Below are positions 18,006-25,707 of a stretch of 64,000 bases of DNA, in pieces; the first letter of the stretch is position 1; each line of letters starts with the position of its first letter. The position numbers and the translations under genes were made by a program. The DNA is from JAPULR01 sp965238215. GTDB taxonomy: Bacteria; Chloroflexota; Dehalococcoidia; Lucifugimonadales; GCA-2712585. The stretch is from assembly GCA_965238215.1 (NCBI GenBank), contig OZ250180.1, positions 248,001 through 312,000 on the forward strand, given 5' to 3'. Under the pieces are notes generated by a model. The model was not told the origin of the DNA, ran no database searches, and saw nothing but the letters and a program-made list of their open reading frames with translations.

Positions 18006-18467
18006 CTATCCCCGTTTCCCCACCAGGAACCGCCGTCTAAACGTCAAGACACGCTCCTCGCGCTGGTTGAAGGCCCGACTTTCTACATACACGATTCCCC
18101 TATCGCCCCGGCTGGTCTCTCGCGATTCCAGCACCTCCGTCTCGGCGTAAATCGTGTCGCCGACGAACACCGGTCCGTCGTGGGTCACCCGCTCGTACTC
18201 TAGATTCGCTACCGCCTGACCGCTGGTGTCACGGACGCTCATCCCCACAACCAGGCTGAAGACCAGCGTCCCGTTCACCAGAATCTGGCCATGCTGGTGC
18301 GATTTCATGTAGTGGGCGTCGGAATGTAGCGGATTGTCGTTCCGGGTTAGTAGCGAGAATAAGTTATTGTCGGAATCGGTAATCGTTTTTCCCGGCCAGT
18401 GCTTGAACACCTGCCCTGGTTGGAAGTCCTCGAACAGCCCGCCGTAGCTCGAACGCTGCATCGTCAT
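18006..18467 (-). CDS. MaoC-like hot-dog dehydratase
   Basis: A 153-residue single hot-dog domain protein of the MaoC/(R)-hydratase or mesaconyl-CoA hydratase group. The hydratase motif region is RNDNPLHSDAHYMKSHQHG, with the catalytic Asp/His pair in DNPLHSD. Predicted to hydrate or dehydrate an acyl-CoA. It lies 28 bp downstream of an acyl-CoA dehydrogenase on the same strand, so the pair would carry out consecutive dehydrogenation and hydration. Start codon ambiguous between two Met separated by one codon. Confidence 0.85.
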   Translation of the reverse strand: MTMQRSSYGGLFEDFQPGQVFKHWPGKTITDSDNNLFSLLTRNDNPLHSDAHYMKSHQHGQILVNGTLVFSLVVGMSVRDTSGQAVANLEYERVTHDGPVFVGDTIYAETEVLESRETSRGDRGIVYVESRAFNQREERVLTFRRRFLVGKRG

Positions 18468-18495
18468 TCTGGTTCTACCTCAGCAGACGCCGCAC

Positions 18496-19650
18496 CTAGA
18501 CTGCGTACCGACGCAGCAGGCTGCGGGCGATGACAAGCTTCTGAATTTCGTTGGTGCCCTCCCCGATAATCATGAGCGGGGCGTCCCGGTAGTAACGCTC
18601 AAGGGGCAGATCCTTCACGTAGCCGTAGCCGCCGTGAATGCGCATGGCGTCCAGCGTCACCTCGGCACACATTTCGCTGGCAAACAGCTTGGCCATCCCC
18701 GCCTCCTCGTCACACCGCTCGCCCCGGTCCTTCTTGGCTGCGGCATCGTACGTCAGCAGGCGGGCGGCGTGAATCTTCGTCGCCATGTCCGCCAGCATCG
18801 TCTGAATTGCCTGGTGTTGGGCTATGGGCTTGCCAAAGGCCTGTCGGCGCTGGGCGTAGCGGATGGCCTCCTCAAAGGCCGCCGTCGCGACGCCGACGGC
18901 GCGGGCGGCGATGTTGATGCGCCCGGCTTCCAGCGCCTCCATGACCTGACGAAACCCTTGGCCCTCCCGCAAGCCCACCAGGTTTTCCGCTGGTACACGG
19001 CAGTTGTCGAAGACAAGCTCGCAAGTGTCCACGCCCCTATACCCCAGCTTCTCCATGTTGGGACCGACGGTGAAGCCGGGGCCTTTTTCCACTACGAGGG
19101 CGCTGATGCCCCGATGGGCGGGGCGAGCGTCCGAGTCTGTCTTGACCATCACGAGGGCGGCGTGGCAGTGGCGGCCATTGGTGATGAAAAGCTTGCGGCC
19201 ATTGATCACGTACTCGTCGCCCTCGCGAACGGCGACGGTCTGGATCGCGGCGACGTCGCTGCCGGCGTTGGGCTCCGTCATGGCCAGCGCGCCCCGTATT
19301 TCGCCGCTGGCCAGACGGGGAAGCCACCGGCGCTTCTGCTCCATTGTGCCAAAACGGGCCAGCGCGTAGGTCAGAATAGAGTGGGTCCCCAGCACGCCGG
19401 TGATGCTCATCCACCCCTTGGAGAGTTCCTCGAAGATCATGGCGAAGGTGGTGTGGTCGAGGCCCAGGCCGCCGTACTCCTCCGGCACTGCGATGCCGAA
19501 AAGCCCCAGTTCTGCCATCTGCTCGACGAGCTCGTGGGGGTAGGTGTCGTCCCTGTCGTGGGCGGCGGCTTGGGGCGCCACCTCCCGCCGGACGAACTCC
19601 CGCACGACGGCCAAAATCTGCCCCGTTGGAGCCTGTGGGCGCTCTTGCAT
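18496..19650 (-). CDS. Acyl-CoA dehydrogenase
   Basis: A 384-residue FAD enzyme of the acyl-CoA dehydrogenase family, oxidising an acyl-CoA at alpha-beta and passing electrons to ETF. Signatures: ALAMTEPNAGSDVAAIQT (FAD/substrate loop), RRQAFGKPIAQHQAIQ, and the catalytic Glu in IIGEGTNEIQ near the C terminus. The start at 19650 gives the normal family length; the open frame reaches 19704 without a ribosome site. Operon with the MaoC dehydratase downstream. Confidence 0.93.
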   Translation of the reverse strand: MQERPQAPTGQILAVVREFVRREVAPQAAAHDRDDTYPHELVEQMAELGLFGIAVPEEYGGLGLDHTTFAMIFEELSKGWMSITGVLGTHSILTYALARFGTMEQKRRWLPRLASGEIRGALAMTEPNAGSDVAAIQTVAVREGDEYVINGRKLFITNGRHCHAALVMVKTDSDARPAHRGISALVVEKGPGFTVGPNMEKLGYRGVDTCELVFDNCRVPAENLVGLREGQGFRQVMEALEAGRINIAARAVGVATAAFEEAIRYAQRRQAFGKPIAQHQAIQTMLADMATKIHAARLLTYDAAAKKDRGERCDEEAGMAKLFASEMCAEVTLDAMRIHGGYGYVKDLPLERYYRDAPLMIIGEGTNEIQKLVIARSLLRRYAV

Positions 19651-19776
19651 CCCGCTTCTTCTCTCCGGTTGGACGTTTCCGCCGACGCGAGCCGGCCCGC
19701 CCACTATATCACAGGGACGCTTGCCCCTTTGTCACCGTTTGGGAGTCTTGATTCGAAGGCCGGAATATGCGCGCCA

Positions 19777-20088
19777 TCAACAGCGTATGGCAACCTCATG
19801 CCGGCTAATCTTCAGCACCTTATCTCCGGCTAACATCCTGGTCTGCACCTCAGCATTGTCAATTGACGGCACAACCTCGATGCCATTCTCTCTGAATACC
19901 CGCTCCCTCTCACCGGCTTCTTCCAGAGCCTTCAGTTGCATCCGAACAGCCTTGTCCAGACTCTCGAACGCTTCCTCAATGGTTTCTCCGGACGCAACGG
20001 CGCCCAACTCCAAACACGCCGCGACAAAGGCATCCCCATCCTTCTCGGCAACGTTGGTCAGGGTGATATAGCCTTCCCGTTCCTTCAT
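19777..20088 (-). CDS. HicB-like protein without an adjacent HicA
   Basis: A 103-residue protein with the partial RNase-H-like HicB fold (EGDAFVAACLELGAVASGET-type strand order, then EEAFESLDKAVRMQLKALEE). HicB antitoxins neutralise HicA mRNA interferases. No HicA ORF is visible within 80 bp on either side, so it is an orphan. The C-terminal part (VEVVPSIDNAEVQTRMLAGD region) may be an altered dimerisation tail rather than a DNA-binding domain. Confidence 0.65.
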   Translation of the reverse strand: MKEREGYITLTNVAEKDGDAFVAACLELGAVASGETIEEAFESLDKAVRMQLKALEEAGERERVFRENGIEVVPSIDNAEVQTRMLAGDKVLKISRHEVAIRC

Positions 20089-20167
20089 TTCGCAGAAGAT
20101 TGCAACCGTCTAGAGATGAAGCCCGATTGACGAGAACAGTTCTCCAAACTACGCGCAGTCAGCTCCG

Positions 20168-21313
20168 TCAGCTCGTCTTCAGCCACACCTGGGCGGGGTC
20201 TTGGCCTAGGTGTTTCAACAACCCTATGCATGACGGAACAGATCCTATTGACCCTATGTATGTGTAGATATACAAGCCATTGGAGAGCTCTATATGCCCA
20301 TAAAAAGGCTTGCCGCTAGGGTGCTCCGGTATCGAATTAACCAGGCAATAGCCAGTCTTGAATCCCGCGGAAACGGGACACTTATTCTCCGTCAATACGC
20401 CTTTGCGAATCAGGGATTCCGCCACCTCCACTACAAGCCGCTTCCAATAGGTAATGCTCCGCTCCTCGCCATTTTCAAATCTTATGATGGGCGGCGGCTT
20501 GGTTTTCTTAACCGGCTGAAAGTCCACCAGCCTGGTCCATTTTCCAGAGGAGGCTTTAGGCACCGGTGGCTCTGGTGGTAAGGGATTGGTTTCCGTCGAT
20601 TTAACGCTGGTTTCGTGGTTCGCTACACAAAAGTCCTTCAACGCCTCTTTCACGTGCTCGGTAAACCACTCCACCTTACCAGCCGTCCTAGACCCATCGT
20701 AGGTCTTACTCATCACCCACTGCACAAATTCCCTCTGTGGGATCTTCAATTCCGCTACTAACGTCTCGCGAATCGCCGTCTTGTAGTATGCTTCTTCCAT
20801 CAGCTTGATGGCAGCGTCAGGGTCGTAACATTCCTCTGAAAACGCCCGTAATAGGTCCACTTCAGTTGGAGATGCGTTGGTGAGGTCCACTGAAAAGAGC
20901 GGCGGGAACTCCTTTACGTTTACGTCATTTGTGTCCTGGTAAAACTGATAACGGCGCCCGTTGGTCAGAATCCCAACTTTAGCGGAGGTATTTTGTAAGT
21001 AGCGGAACAGCTGCTTTGCATGAGTAACGTCGTTCAACGGGCGATCCAGGTACTTTGCTTCTAGTACCATAGTAGGCTCGCCATCCCTCATTAGGGCGTA
21101 GTCCACGCGCTCGCCAGCCTTAATGCCAAAAATATCTGCGTGGTATTCTGTTAAGACCTTTTTCGGTTCCGACACATCCCAACCCAATGCCCTAAGTAAT
21201 GGTTCTATTAGCACCGTCTTAGTGCGAGTCTCACTTCCCACCAATTCATCACGATGTTCCTCAATACGCTCCTTCAGCGTCTTGATAACTCCCACCAATT
21301 CATCCAATAGCAT
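20168..21313 (-). CDS. Type I restriction R-subunit N-terminal (HSDR_N) domain protein
   Basis: A 381-residue protein. Residues 1-160 are an HSDR_N-type PD-(D/E)XK nuclease domain: Glu37 in VLIEPLLRALGWD, Asp in ERVDYALMRDGEPTMVLEAK, and the ExK pair in VLEAKYL. No helicase motor follows; the C-terminal 130 residues (from PPEPPVPKASSGKW) form a separate domain, probably for recognition. GGGAGG precedes the ATG. There are no hsdM or hsdS genes nearby, so this is a stand-alone endonuclease-like protein, possibly a phage defence or housekeeping nuclease. Confidence 0.78.
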   Translation of the reverse strand: MLLDELVGVIKTLKERIEEHRDELVGSETRTKTVLIEPLLRALGWDVSEPKKVLTEYHADIFGIKAGERVDYALMRDGEPTMVLEAKYLDRPLNDVTHAKQLFRYLQNTSAKVGILTNGRRYQFYQDTNDVNVKEFPPLFSVDLTNASPTEVDLLRAFSEECYDPDAAIKLMEEAYYKTAIRETLVAELKIPQREFVQWVMSKTYDGSRTAGKVEWFTEHVKEALKDFCVANHETSVKSTETNPLPPEPPVPKASSGKWTRLVDFQPVKKTKPPPIIRFENGEERSITYWKRLVVEVAESLIRKGVLTENKCPVSAGFKTGYCLVNSIPEHPSGKPFYGHIELSNGLYIYTYIGSIGSVPSCIGLLKHLGQDPAQVWLKTS

Positions 21314-21344
21314 TGCCAGCCTCCCTTGTAATTACCCCACCCAT

Positions 21345-22379
21345 TCACCCTCCCCGCCACGCATAAACCTGCACCCGCGCCCGGGCCGTGTCCACGACGA
21401 ACACCCGTCCCTCTGCGTCAATCTTGACCGTGGTCGGGCCCCAGAAGAGCTTCTCCACCATGGCCGACTCTTGTCGCAGATGGTCCCCCGGCGGGTACTC
21501 CAACTGCGGCTCCAGGTTCGCCTTCTCCCGCTCCTCAAACTCGTCCATGTTTGTGGTGAAGTACTCGTGGGCCCACTTGGAAAGCCCCGACTCTCCCCTC
21601 AAATTGGCCAGGCACTCGCCGTCTTGGGTCAGTACCTGCACCCGTTCGTTGCCCCAATCCGCAACGTAAAGGACGCCGTTGGCGTCCACCGCCAAACCCG
21701 ACGGACGGTTGAACGCCCCGTCGTCAGCGTCGGAGCCGCCCCACGCCTTTAGGAACCCCCCGTCTGCTGAGAACTTCTGAATCCGGTCGTTGCGCCAGTC
21801 CGCCACGTAAATGTCGCCGGCACTGTCCATCACCAGGCCCCAGGGCATGTTGAACTCGCCGTCCCCGCCGCCGGCGCATCCCCACTGGGACAGGAAGCGG
21901 CCCTCAGGCGTATACCGTTGGACCCGATAATTAAGACTGTCCGCCACCAGCAGCGCGCCCTCGGCGTCGAAGATTATGCCGGATGGCCGGTCGAACTCAC
22001 CCTCGTCGCTTCCCCGTTGGCCCCACTTGTACAGGTACTGACCGTCCTTCTCGAAAACCGAAATCCGATTTAACGCTTCGTCGGCCACGTATACCCGCTC
22101 CTCCGCGTCCATGGCAATGGAGGAAGGCCACATTATCTTCCCGTCTTCCGTGCCGCCGCCGCTGAACTGCCCCAGGTACTCTTCGTCCACGGTGCACTTG
22201 GTAATACGTTTGGAAACAGTGTCGTCGAAGCCGTCTGAACCGCCGCGACTCAGGACGTACATGACGCCTGCGGCGTCGAAGACCATGTCAACGGGGTTGG
22301 CAAAGCCCCGGCCCCCCTGGAGCGACATGAACCCTACGGTATGGCTGTATTGCAGCTTGGCTGCCGTCTTCGTGCTCAT
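21345..22379 (-). CDS. NHL-repeat beta-propeller protein
   Basis: A 344-residue protein of about six NHL blades with repeats such as FDRPSGIIFDAEGALLVADS, NRPSGLAVDANGVLYVADWG and GNERVQVLTQDGE. No signal peptide or membrane segment is seen, so it is probably cytoplasmic or exported by an unrecognised route. It starts 7 bp after the stop of a DUF1800 gene and is in the same operon. Two further NHL proteins follow the second DUF1800 gene at 36192. NHL propellers bind proteins or act as lyases; no lyase residues can be assigned here. Confidence 0.85.
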   Translation of the reverse strand: MSTKTAAKLQYSHTVGFMSLQGGRGFANPVDMVFDAAGVMYVLSRGGSDGFDDTVSKRITKCTVDEEYLGQFSGGGTEDGKIMWPSSIAMDAEERVYVADEALNRISVFEKDGQYLYKWGQRGSDEGEFDRPSGIIFDAEGALLVADSLNYRVQRYTPEGRFLSQWGCAGGGDGEFNMPWGLVMDSAGDIYVADWRNDRIQKFSADGGFLKAWGGSDADDGAFNRPSGLAVDANGVLYVADWGNERVQVLTQDGECLANLRGESGLSKWAHEYFTTNMDEFEEREKANLEPQLEYPPGDHLRQESAMVEKLFWGPTTVKIDAEGRVFVVDTARARVQVYAWRGG

Positions 22380-22386
22380 TTTCGCC

Positions 22387-23823
22387 TCATGCCAACTGGT
22401 ATTCTGTGGTGGCTGTAATAACCTGGAGAAGCTGCGATATCCGCTCCGACGACGCCTGAGCCTCCTCCGGGGTATCGAAGCTCAGATCTCCCGTCGCCCT
22501 TGCGTGAGCCACCAGGTCCGCGCGGGTTTCCTCCGACACGCTCATGTAGCCCAGCAGACCCAGGCATTCGTCAACCAGCGACTCCGCCGACGCGTATGCG
22601 CCCTGCTCCCGAACGTGTTCAATCATCGACTCGACGCCGGGGCGTTGGTGGTCGGCGAACTCCGCAGCGGCAAAGTTCACCCGGCTGACCAGGCTCCCCG
22701 TGGTGACCCACTCCACGCCGGTGTGCCAGCCCTCCACGCTAGGTGGGTCCAGGAGAATCTGACCCATGTTCCCCGTTTCTTCCGCCAGCCGCCGGTCGTC
22801 GAGTTGGGGGAAGGAGTAGCCGCCCGTGAGTCGAGCGGTGCCCACGACAAACTCCGTCGGACTCTTTATCTTGGCGAAGGCGGCCTCCTTGAAGAAGTCC
22901 GAATTCAGAAGGGTGCGCATCACCGTCCGCATGTCGTACCCGCTGGCGTTGAACGCCTCCGCCAGGGTCTCCACCGCCACCGGGTCCCGGGGCGACGTCG
23001 TCTTCCACGCCGGCACCTGCGGTTCGTCGGCCACGAAAAAGTTGTACAGGTGACGGGCGACGAATCGGCCCGTGGCCGGGTGGCGGCAGACTATGTCGAT
23101 GATGTCCTCGCCGTTGAAGGAACCCCGGTGGCCGAGAAACTCCTTCTCGTCATCGTCGTGGTCCTCGTCCCGGTACTGGAAGTGCCAGTCCAGCCGACCG
23201 TAGGGCCAGATGGAGTCCCGGTCCGTCCGGGCCTGGTGCAGAGTAGCGTCTCCGATGGTCCAGCCGGTGAAGGCGTGGGAAGCCTGCCGTACGTCGTCCT
23301 CCGTGTAGTTGCCCACGCCCATGGAGAAAAGCTCCAGCAGCTCCCGGCCGTAATTCTCGTTGACGGCGCCCTTATGGTTGTCCTTGTTGTCCAGCCAGAA
23401 GATCATGGCCGGGTCTTTGGAAATTTCCACCAGTACCCGGTGGAAGCTGCCCAAGCCCAGCCTGCGAAACATCTCTATCTGGTTGAGAATGGCCTTGGGG
23501 TGGTTGAGCTTGGTGTAGCCCGTGGCGAAGATGCCGTGATAGAAGAGGGCCAACTTCTCCTCAAGGGGCCGCCGTGTGTTGATCATCCGGTAGAGCCAGT
23601 AGGTCTGGCAGCTTGCCAGCGCCATCAGATTATTGCCGTCAACGTGGTACCGCTTAAGCAAGTCCTCGTCTTCAAGGGCTGGCGGCTGCAATTCCGGATG
23701 CAGCAGCTCCTCCACTGTGGCCTCGTACCCCTTGGCCACCCGGTGTTCCAACTCCTCGCGGGTGGCCCCGAATCCGGCCCTACGCATGAGATGGGCCATG
23801 AGAGCAAAATCTTTTTCCGACAT
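22387..23823 (-). CDS. DUF1800 family protein
   Basis: A 478-residue DUF1800 protein with the family blocks ALMAHLMRRAGFGATREE, LFYHGIFATGYTKLNHPK, NENYGRELLELFSMGVGNYT, DVRQASHAFTGWTI and PPSVEGWHTGVEW. The biochemical function of DUF1800 is unknown; in Planctomycetes it is exported and paired with DUF1501. Here it lacks a signal peptide and is paired with an NHL propeller. A paralog (36192-37607) has the same partner. The ribosome site AGGAGGAGGGG precedes the ATG, with a promoter at 23872-23900. Confidence 0.9.
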   Translation of the reverse strand: MSEKDFALMAHLMRRAGFGATREELEHRVAKGYEATVEELLHPELQPPALEDEDLLKRYHVDGNNLMALASCQTYWLYRMINTRRPLEEKLALFYHGIFATGYTKLNHPKAILNQIEMFRRLGLGSFHRVLVEISKDPAMIFWLDNKDNHKGAVNENYGRELLELFSMGVGNYTEDDVRQASHAFTGWTIGDATLHQARTDRDSIWPYGRLDWHFQYRDEDHDDDEKEFLGHRGSFNGEDIIDIVCRHPATGRFVARHLYNFFVADEPQVPAWKTTSPRDPVAVETLAEAFNASGYDMRTVMRTLLNSDFFKEAAFAKIKSPTEFVVGTARLTGGYSFPQLDDRRLAEETGNMGQILLDPPSVEGWHTGVEWVTTGSLVSRVNFAAAEFADHQRPGVESMIEHVREQGAYASAESLVDECLGLLGYMSVSEETRADLVAHARATGDLSFDTPEEAQASSERISQLLQVITATTEYQLA

Positions 23824-23871
23824 CTTACCCCTCCTCCTACTATTGACTTTAGACTTGATACGTCATAACAG

Positions 23872-23900
23872 AATCTATCACCCCTCTATTTGGGTGTCAA
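23872..23900 (-). promoter_or_regulatory. Promoter of the first DUF1800-NHL operon
   Basis: Minus-strand TTGACA (23900-23895), 17-bp spacer, TAGATT (23877-23872), 48 bp before the ATG at 23823. Confidence 0.68.
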
Positions 23901-24009
23901 AGGTAATTGCTTCTTATTAGGAGGCGCAATCCGGCAAAATTTAGATACGATGCTACGAGAATAGGGTAGCGGCTATCCTGTCCATCTTCCATCATGCCCC
24001 GCCATATGG

Positions 24010-24015
24010 TACATT
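24010..24015 (+). promoter_or_regulatory. -10 box of higB1 (leaderless)
   Basis: TACATT lies exactly 6 bp before the GTG start of higB at 24022, the same spacing as at the other higB and NTase operons. The -35 region is weak (TTCCAT about 17 bp upstream). No Shine-Dalgarno. Confidence 0.45.
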
Positions 24016-24021
24016 CTCGGA

Positions 24022-24294
24022 GTGGAGTTCCGGCACAGAGGTCTACGGAGATTCTGGGAGCGCGATGACGCCAGTCGACTCAATCCCACCAGCGTCGCCC
24101 GCATTAGCCGGATTCTAGACAACCTAGAGGATGCCGCAGGACCTAGAGACGTTGACTTGCCAGGCTATAATCTCCACCAGCTTCACGGCAGCCGTAGCGG
24201 CGTTTGGAGTGTTCGTGTTACCGGCAACTGGAGAATCACCTTCCGATTCTCAAACGGTCAAGCTGTGGACGTAAACTTGGAAGACTATCACTAA
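24022..24294 (+). CDS. higB: HigB-type mRNA interferase toxin
   Basis: A 90-residue RelE-superfamily toxin of the HigB/plasmid-maintenance killer family. It cleaves mRNA on the ribosome. Signatures: FRHRGLRRFWERDDASRL at the N terminus, the strand NWRITFRFSNGQAVDVNLED with the conserved Arg, and the usual DYH C terminus. GTG start, probably leaderless. The higA antitoxin follows after 15 bp, the toxin-first order of higBA. About 60 percent identical by eye to the second HigB at 30850. Confidence 0.92.
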   Translation: MEFRHRGLRRFWERDDASRLNPTSVARISRILDNLEDAAGPRDVDLPGYNLHQLHGSRSGVWSVRVTGNWRITFRFSNGQAVDVNLEDYH

Positions 24295-24309
24295 TAGGGA
24301 GGAAAGCCT

Positions 24310-24573
24310 ATGACAGCGAGGAATCCAACCCACCCGTCAGAGACCATTAAGGACTGCCTGCAAGCAGAAGGTTGGAGCGTGGGAGAATTCGCAGACAAGT
24401 TAGGCGTGAGCCGAAATACCGCTTCTCGCTTGCTGAATGGGCACTGCGGAATCTCTCCTAAAGTGGCCCTGGCCTTGGAGAGCATTGGTTGGAGCAACGC
24501 TGATTTCTGGATGAGACGGCAGTCACGGTTCGACCTGGCCGCCGCCCGCCGCGCTCTGGCCGTGAAGTCCTGA
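24310..24573 (+). CDS. higA: HigA-type antitoxin
   Basis: An 87-residue XRE-family antitoxin of the HigA group with an intact helix-turn-helix (VGEFADKLGVSRNTASRLLN) and the family ending SNADFWMRRQSRFDLAAARR. It neutralises HigB and represses the operon. GGGAGG precedes the ATG. Very similar to the interrupted higA at 25084-25496: the stretch from ADKLGVSRNT to ALAVKS is almost the same. Confidence 0.92.
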   Translation: MTARNPTHPSETIKDCLQAEGWSVGEFADKLGVSRNTASRLLNGHCGISPKVALALESIGWSNADFWMRRQSRFDLAAARRALAVKS

Positions 24574-24690
24574 GCCTTCCTTCCGTCATTGCAAATCCCT
24601 CGTAGAATCCTACCCAACCACCCTCAACCCTTCCCTCCCTGCTAGCCACGTCAGATCCGACACCGTCGCTATCTGTTAATCCTTCACCCC

Positions 24691-24750
24691 TCAATTTGGG
24701 CGTCAATGCGTATGACGAATTTGGAAATCGAAGTCGTTGACTATAACTGA
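24691..24750 (+). pseudogene. Possible C-terminal remnant of a third higB
   Basis: An open stretch ending LEIEVVDYN then TGA, which resembles the terminal strand and VVDYH ending of HigB toxins and is followed directly (TGAGGAGG) by the ribosome site of the next higA-like frame. Upstream of about 24690 no HigB similarity is visible, so the rest of the toxin is lost. Weak but consistent with its position. Confidence 0.35.
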
Positions 24751-24761
24751 GGAGGCAGCTT

Positions 24762-25073
24762 AGGGCATCCACGGAACCGATTCATCCCGGAGAGCACCTA
24801 GCGGAAATGTTGGAGGAGTTGGGTATCACCCAATATCGTCTGTCAAAGACTATTGGGGTGCCCCAGATACGGATACACGATATCGTCCACTGTCGGCGGT
24901 CTATTACGGCGGATTCGGCATTGCGTATTGGAAGGGCGTTGGGCATGACTCCGGACTTCTGGTTGAATCTTCAGCGTATGTACGACCTGGACGTTGCCCG
25001 CGCCAAGACTGACGTCAGCGGCATCAAACCCTTGGTGGCCGCAGGCGCCAACCTTCCGCGCAAACGCGACTAG
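24762..25073 (+). pseudogene. higA-like antitoxin with a lost start codon
   Basis: A HigA-type frame reading ASTEPIHPGEHLAEMLEELG then ITQYRLSKTIGVPQIRIHDI and the family block ALGMTPDFWLNLQRMYDLDV. GGAGG at 24751-24755 is followed at the right distance by AGG (24762) where ATG is expected, so the start appears mutated; no in-frame ATG, GTG or TTG exists before 24807. Initiation at the ATG at 24807 would remove the conserved HPGE segment but keep the helix-turn-helix (88 residues). Functional status uncertain. Confidence 0.6.
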
Positions 25074-25083
25074 ACGTGAGGCC

Positions 25084-25496
25084 ATGACTAAGAGGGTGTC
25101 TAAAAAGTTGCTGGTGGAGCGAAGCATTAACGTCTATCAGGCAGCAAGATCTGCCCCTCTAACCTCAGACCCTTCGCCTTCGCTCAGGGTGAAATGGAGC
25201 CCCTGGGGGGTGACTAAGGGACTTATTAGACACCCTCTAAGAGAAATCCAGTCCATCCTGGGAAAATCTTAAAAGACCCATTGGTAGAGGTTGGTTGGAC
25301 CACGCAGGAGTTCGCCGATAGGTTGGGAGTGAGCCGCAACACGGTTTCTCGCCTGCTGAATGGGCATTGTAAAATCTCTCCCAACGTGGCCTTGGCCTTG
25401 GAGAGCATTGGTTGGAGTAACGCCGACTTCTGGATGAGGCTGCAGGCAGAATACGACCTGGCTGCCGCCCGCCGCGCTCTTGCAGTGAAGTCCTGA
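25084..25496 (+). pseudogene. higA antitoxin interrupted by a 146-bp MITE
   Basis: ATGACTAA (25084-25091) is split from the rest by the element at 25092-25237 plus a duplicated TAA (25238-25240). Joining 25091 to 25241 gives an uninterrupted HigA: MTKRNPVHPGKILKDPLVEV, then GWTTQEFADRLGVSRNTVSR and LLNGHCKISPNVALALESIG, ending ALAVKS. The exact restoration shows the gene was intact before insertion. The 3' part may still be expressed from the TTG at 25281 (71 residues with the whole helix-turn-helix). Confidence 0.9.
25092..25237. mobile_element. MITE with TAA target duplication inside higA
   Basis: A 146-bp nonautonomous element. Terminal inverted repeats match at 16 of 17 positions (GAGGGTGTCTAAAAAGT against GAGGGTGTCTAATAAGT). 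It is flanked by a 3-bp direct repeat TAA (25089-25091 and 25238-25240). No coding capacity. A 3-bp TNA target is typical of some IS5-family transposases, which may mobilise it (inference); no such transposase is in the window. Confidence 0.88.
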
Positions 25497-25615
25497 GCCT
25501 TCCTTCCGACATCGCAAGTCCCTCAAAGAATCCCGCCCCTACCTTCAACCATTCCCTCCCTACTATCCATTAGGTACGGCCACCGCCTCCAGCCGTAAAC
25601 CCACGTCGCTCCCCC

Positions 25616-25644
25616 TTGGCGAAAGCCCTTCCTTGGCGTAACAT
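25616..25644 (+). promoter_or_regulatory. Probable promoter of the amidase gene
   Basis: TTGGCG (25616-25621), 17-bp spacer, TAACAT (25639-25644), about 60 bp before the ATG. Confidence 0.45.
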
Positions 25645-25707
25645 TCAAGCAGTCCGGCCTGGGCCGCCCGCCTGAAGGCCGAAGCACATCGTCAAGGGAG
25701 TAAAAGC

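Noticed and set aside
18634..19833. 399-codon open frame on the plus strand
   Set aside because: Antisense to the acyl-CoA dehydrogenase gene.
22111..23868. 585-codon open frame on the plus strand
   Set aside because: Antisense to the DUF1800 and NHL genes, which carry family motifs.
24994..25272. 92-codon open frame crossing the MITE
   Set aside because: Runs out of frame through the end of one higA and the transposable element; explained by those features.
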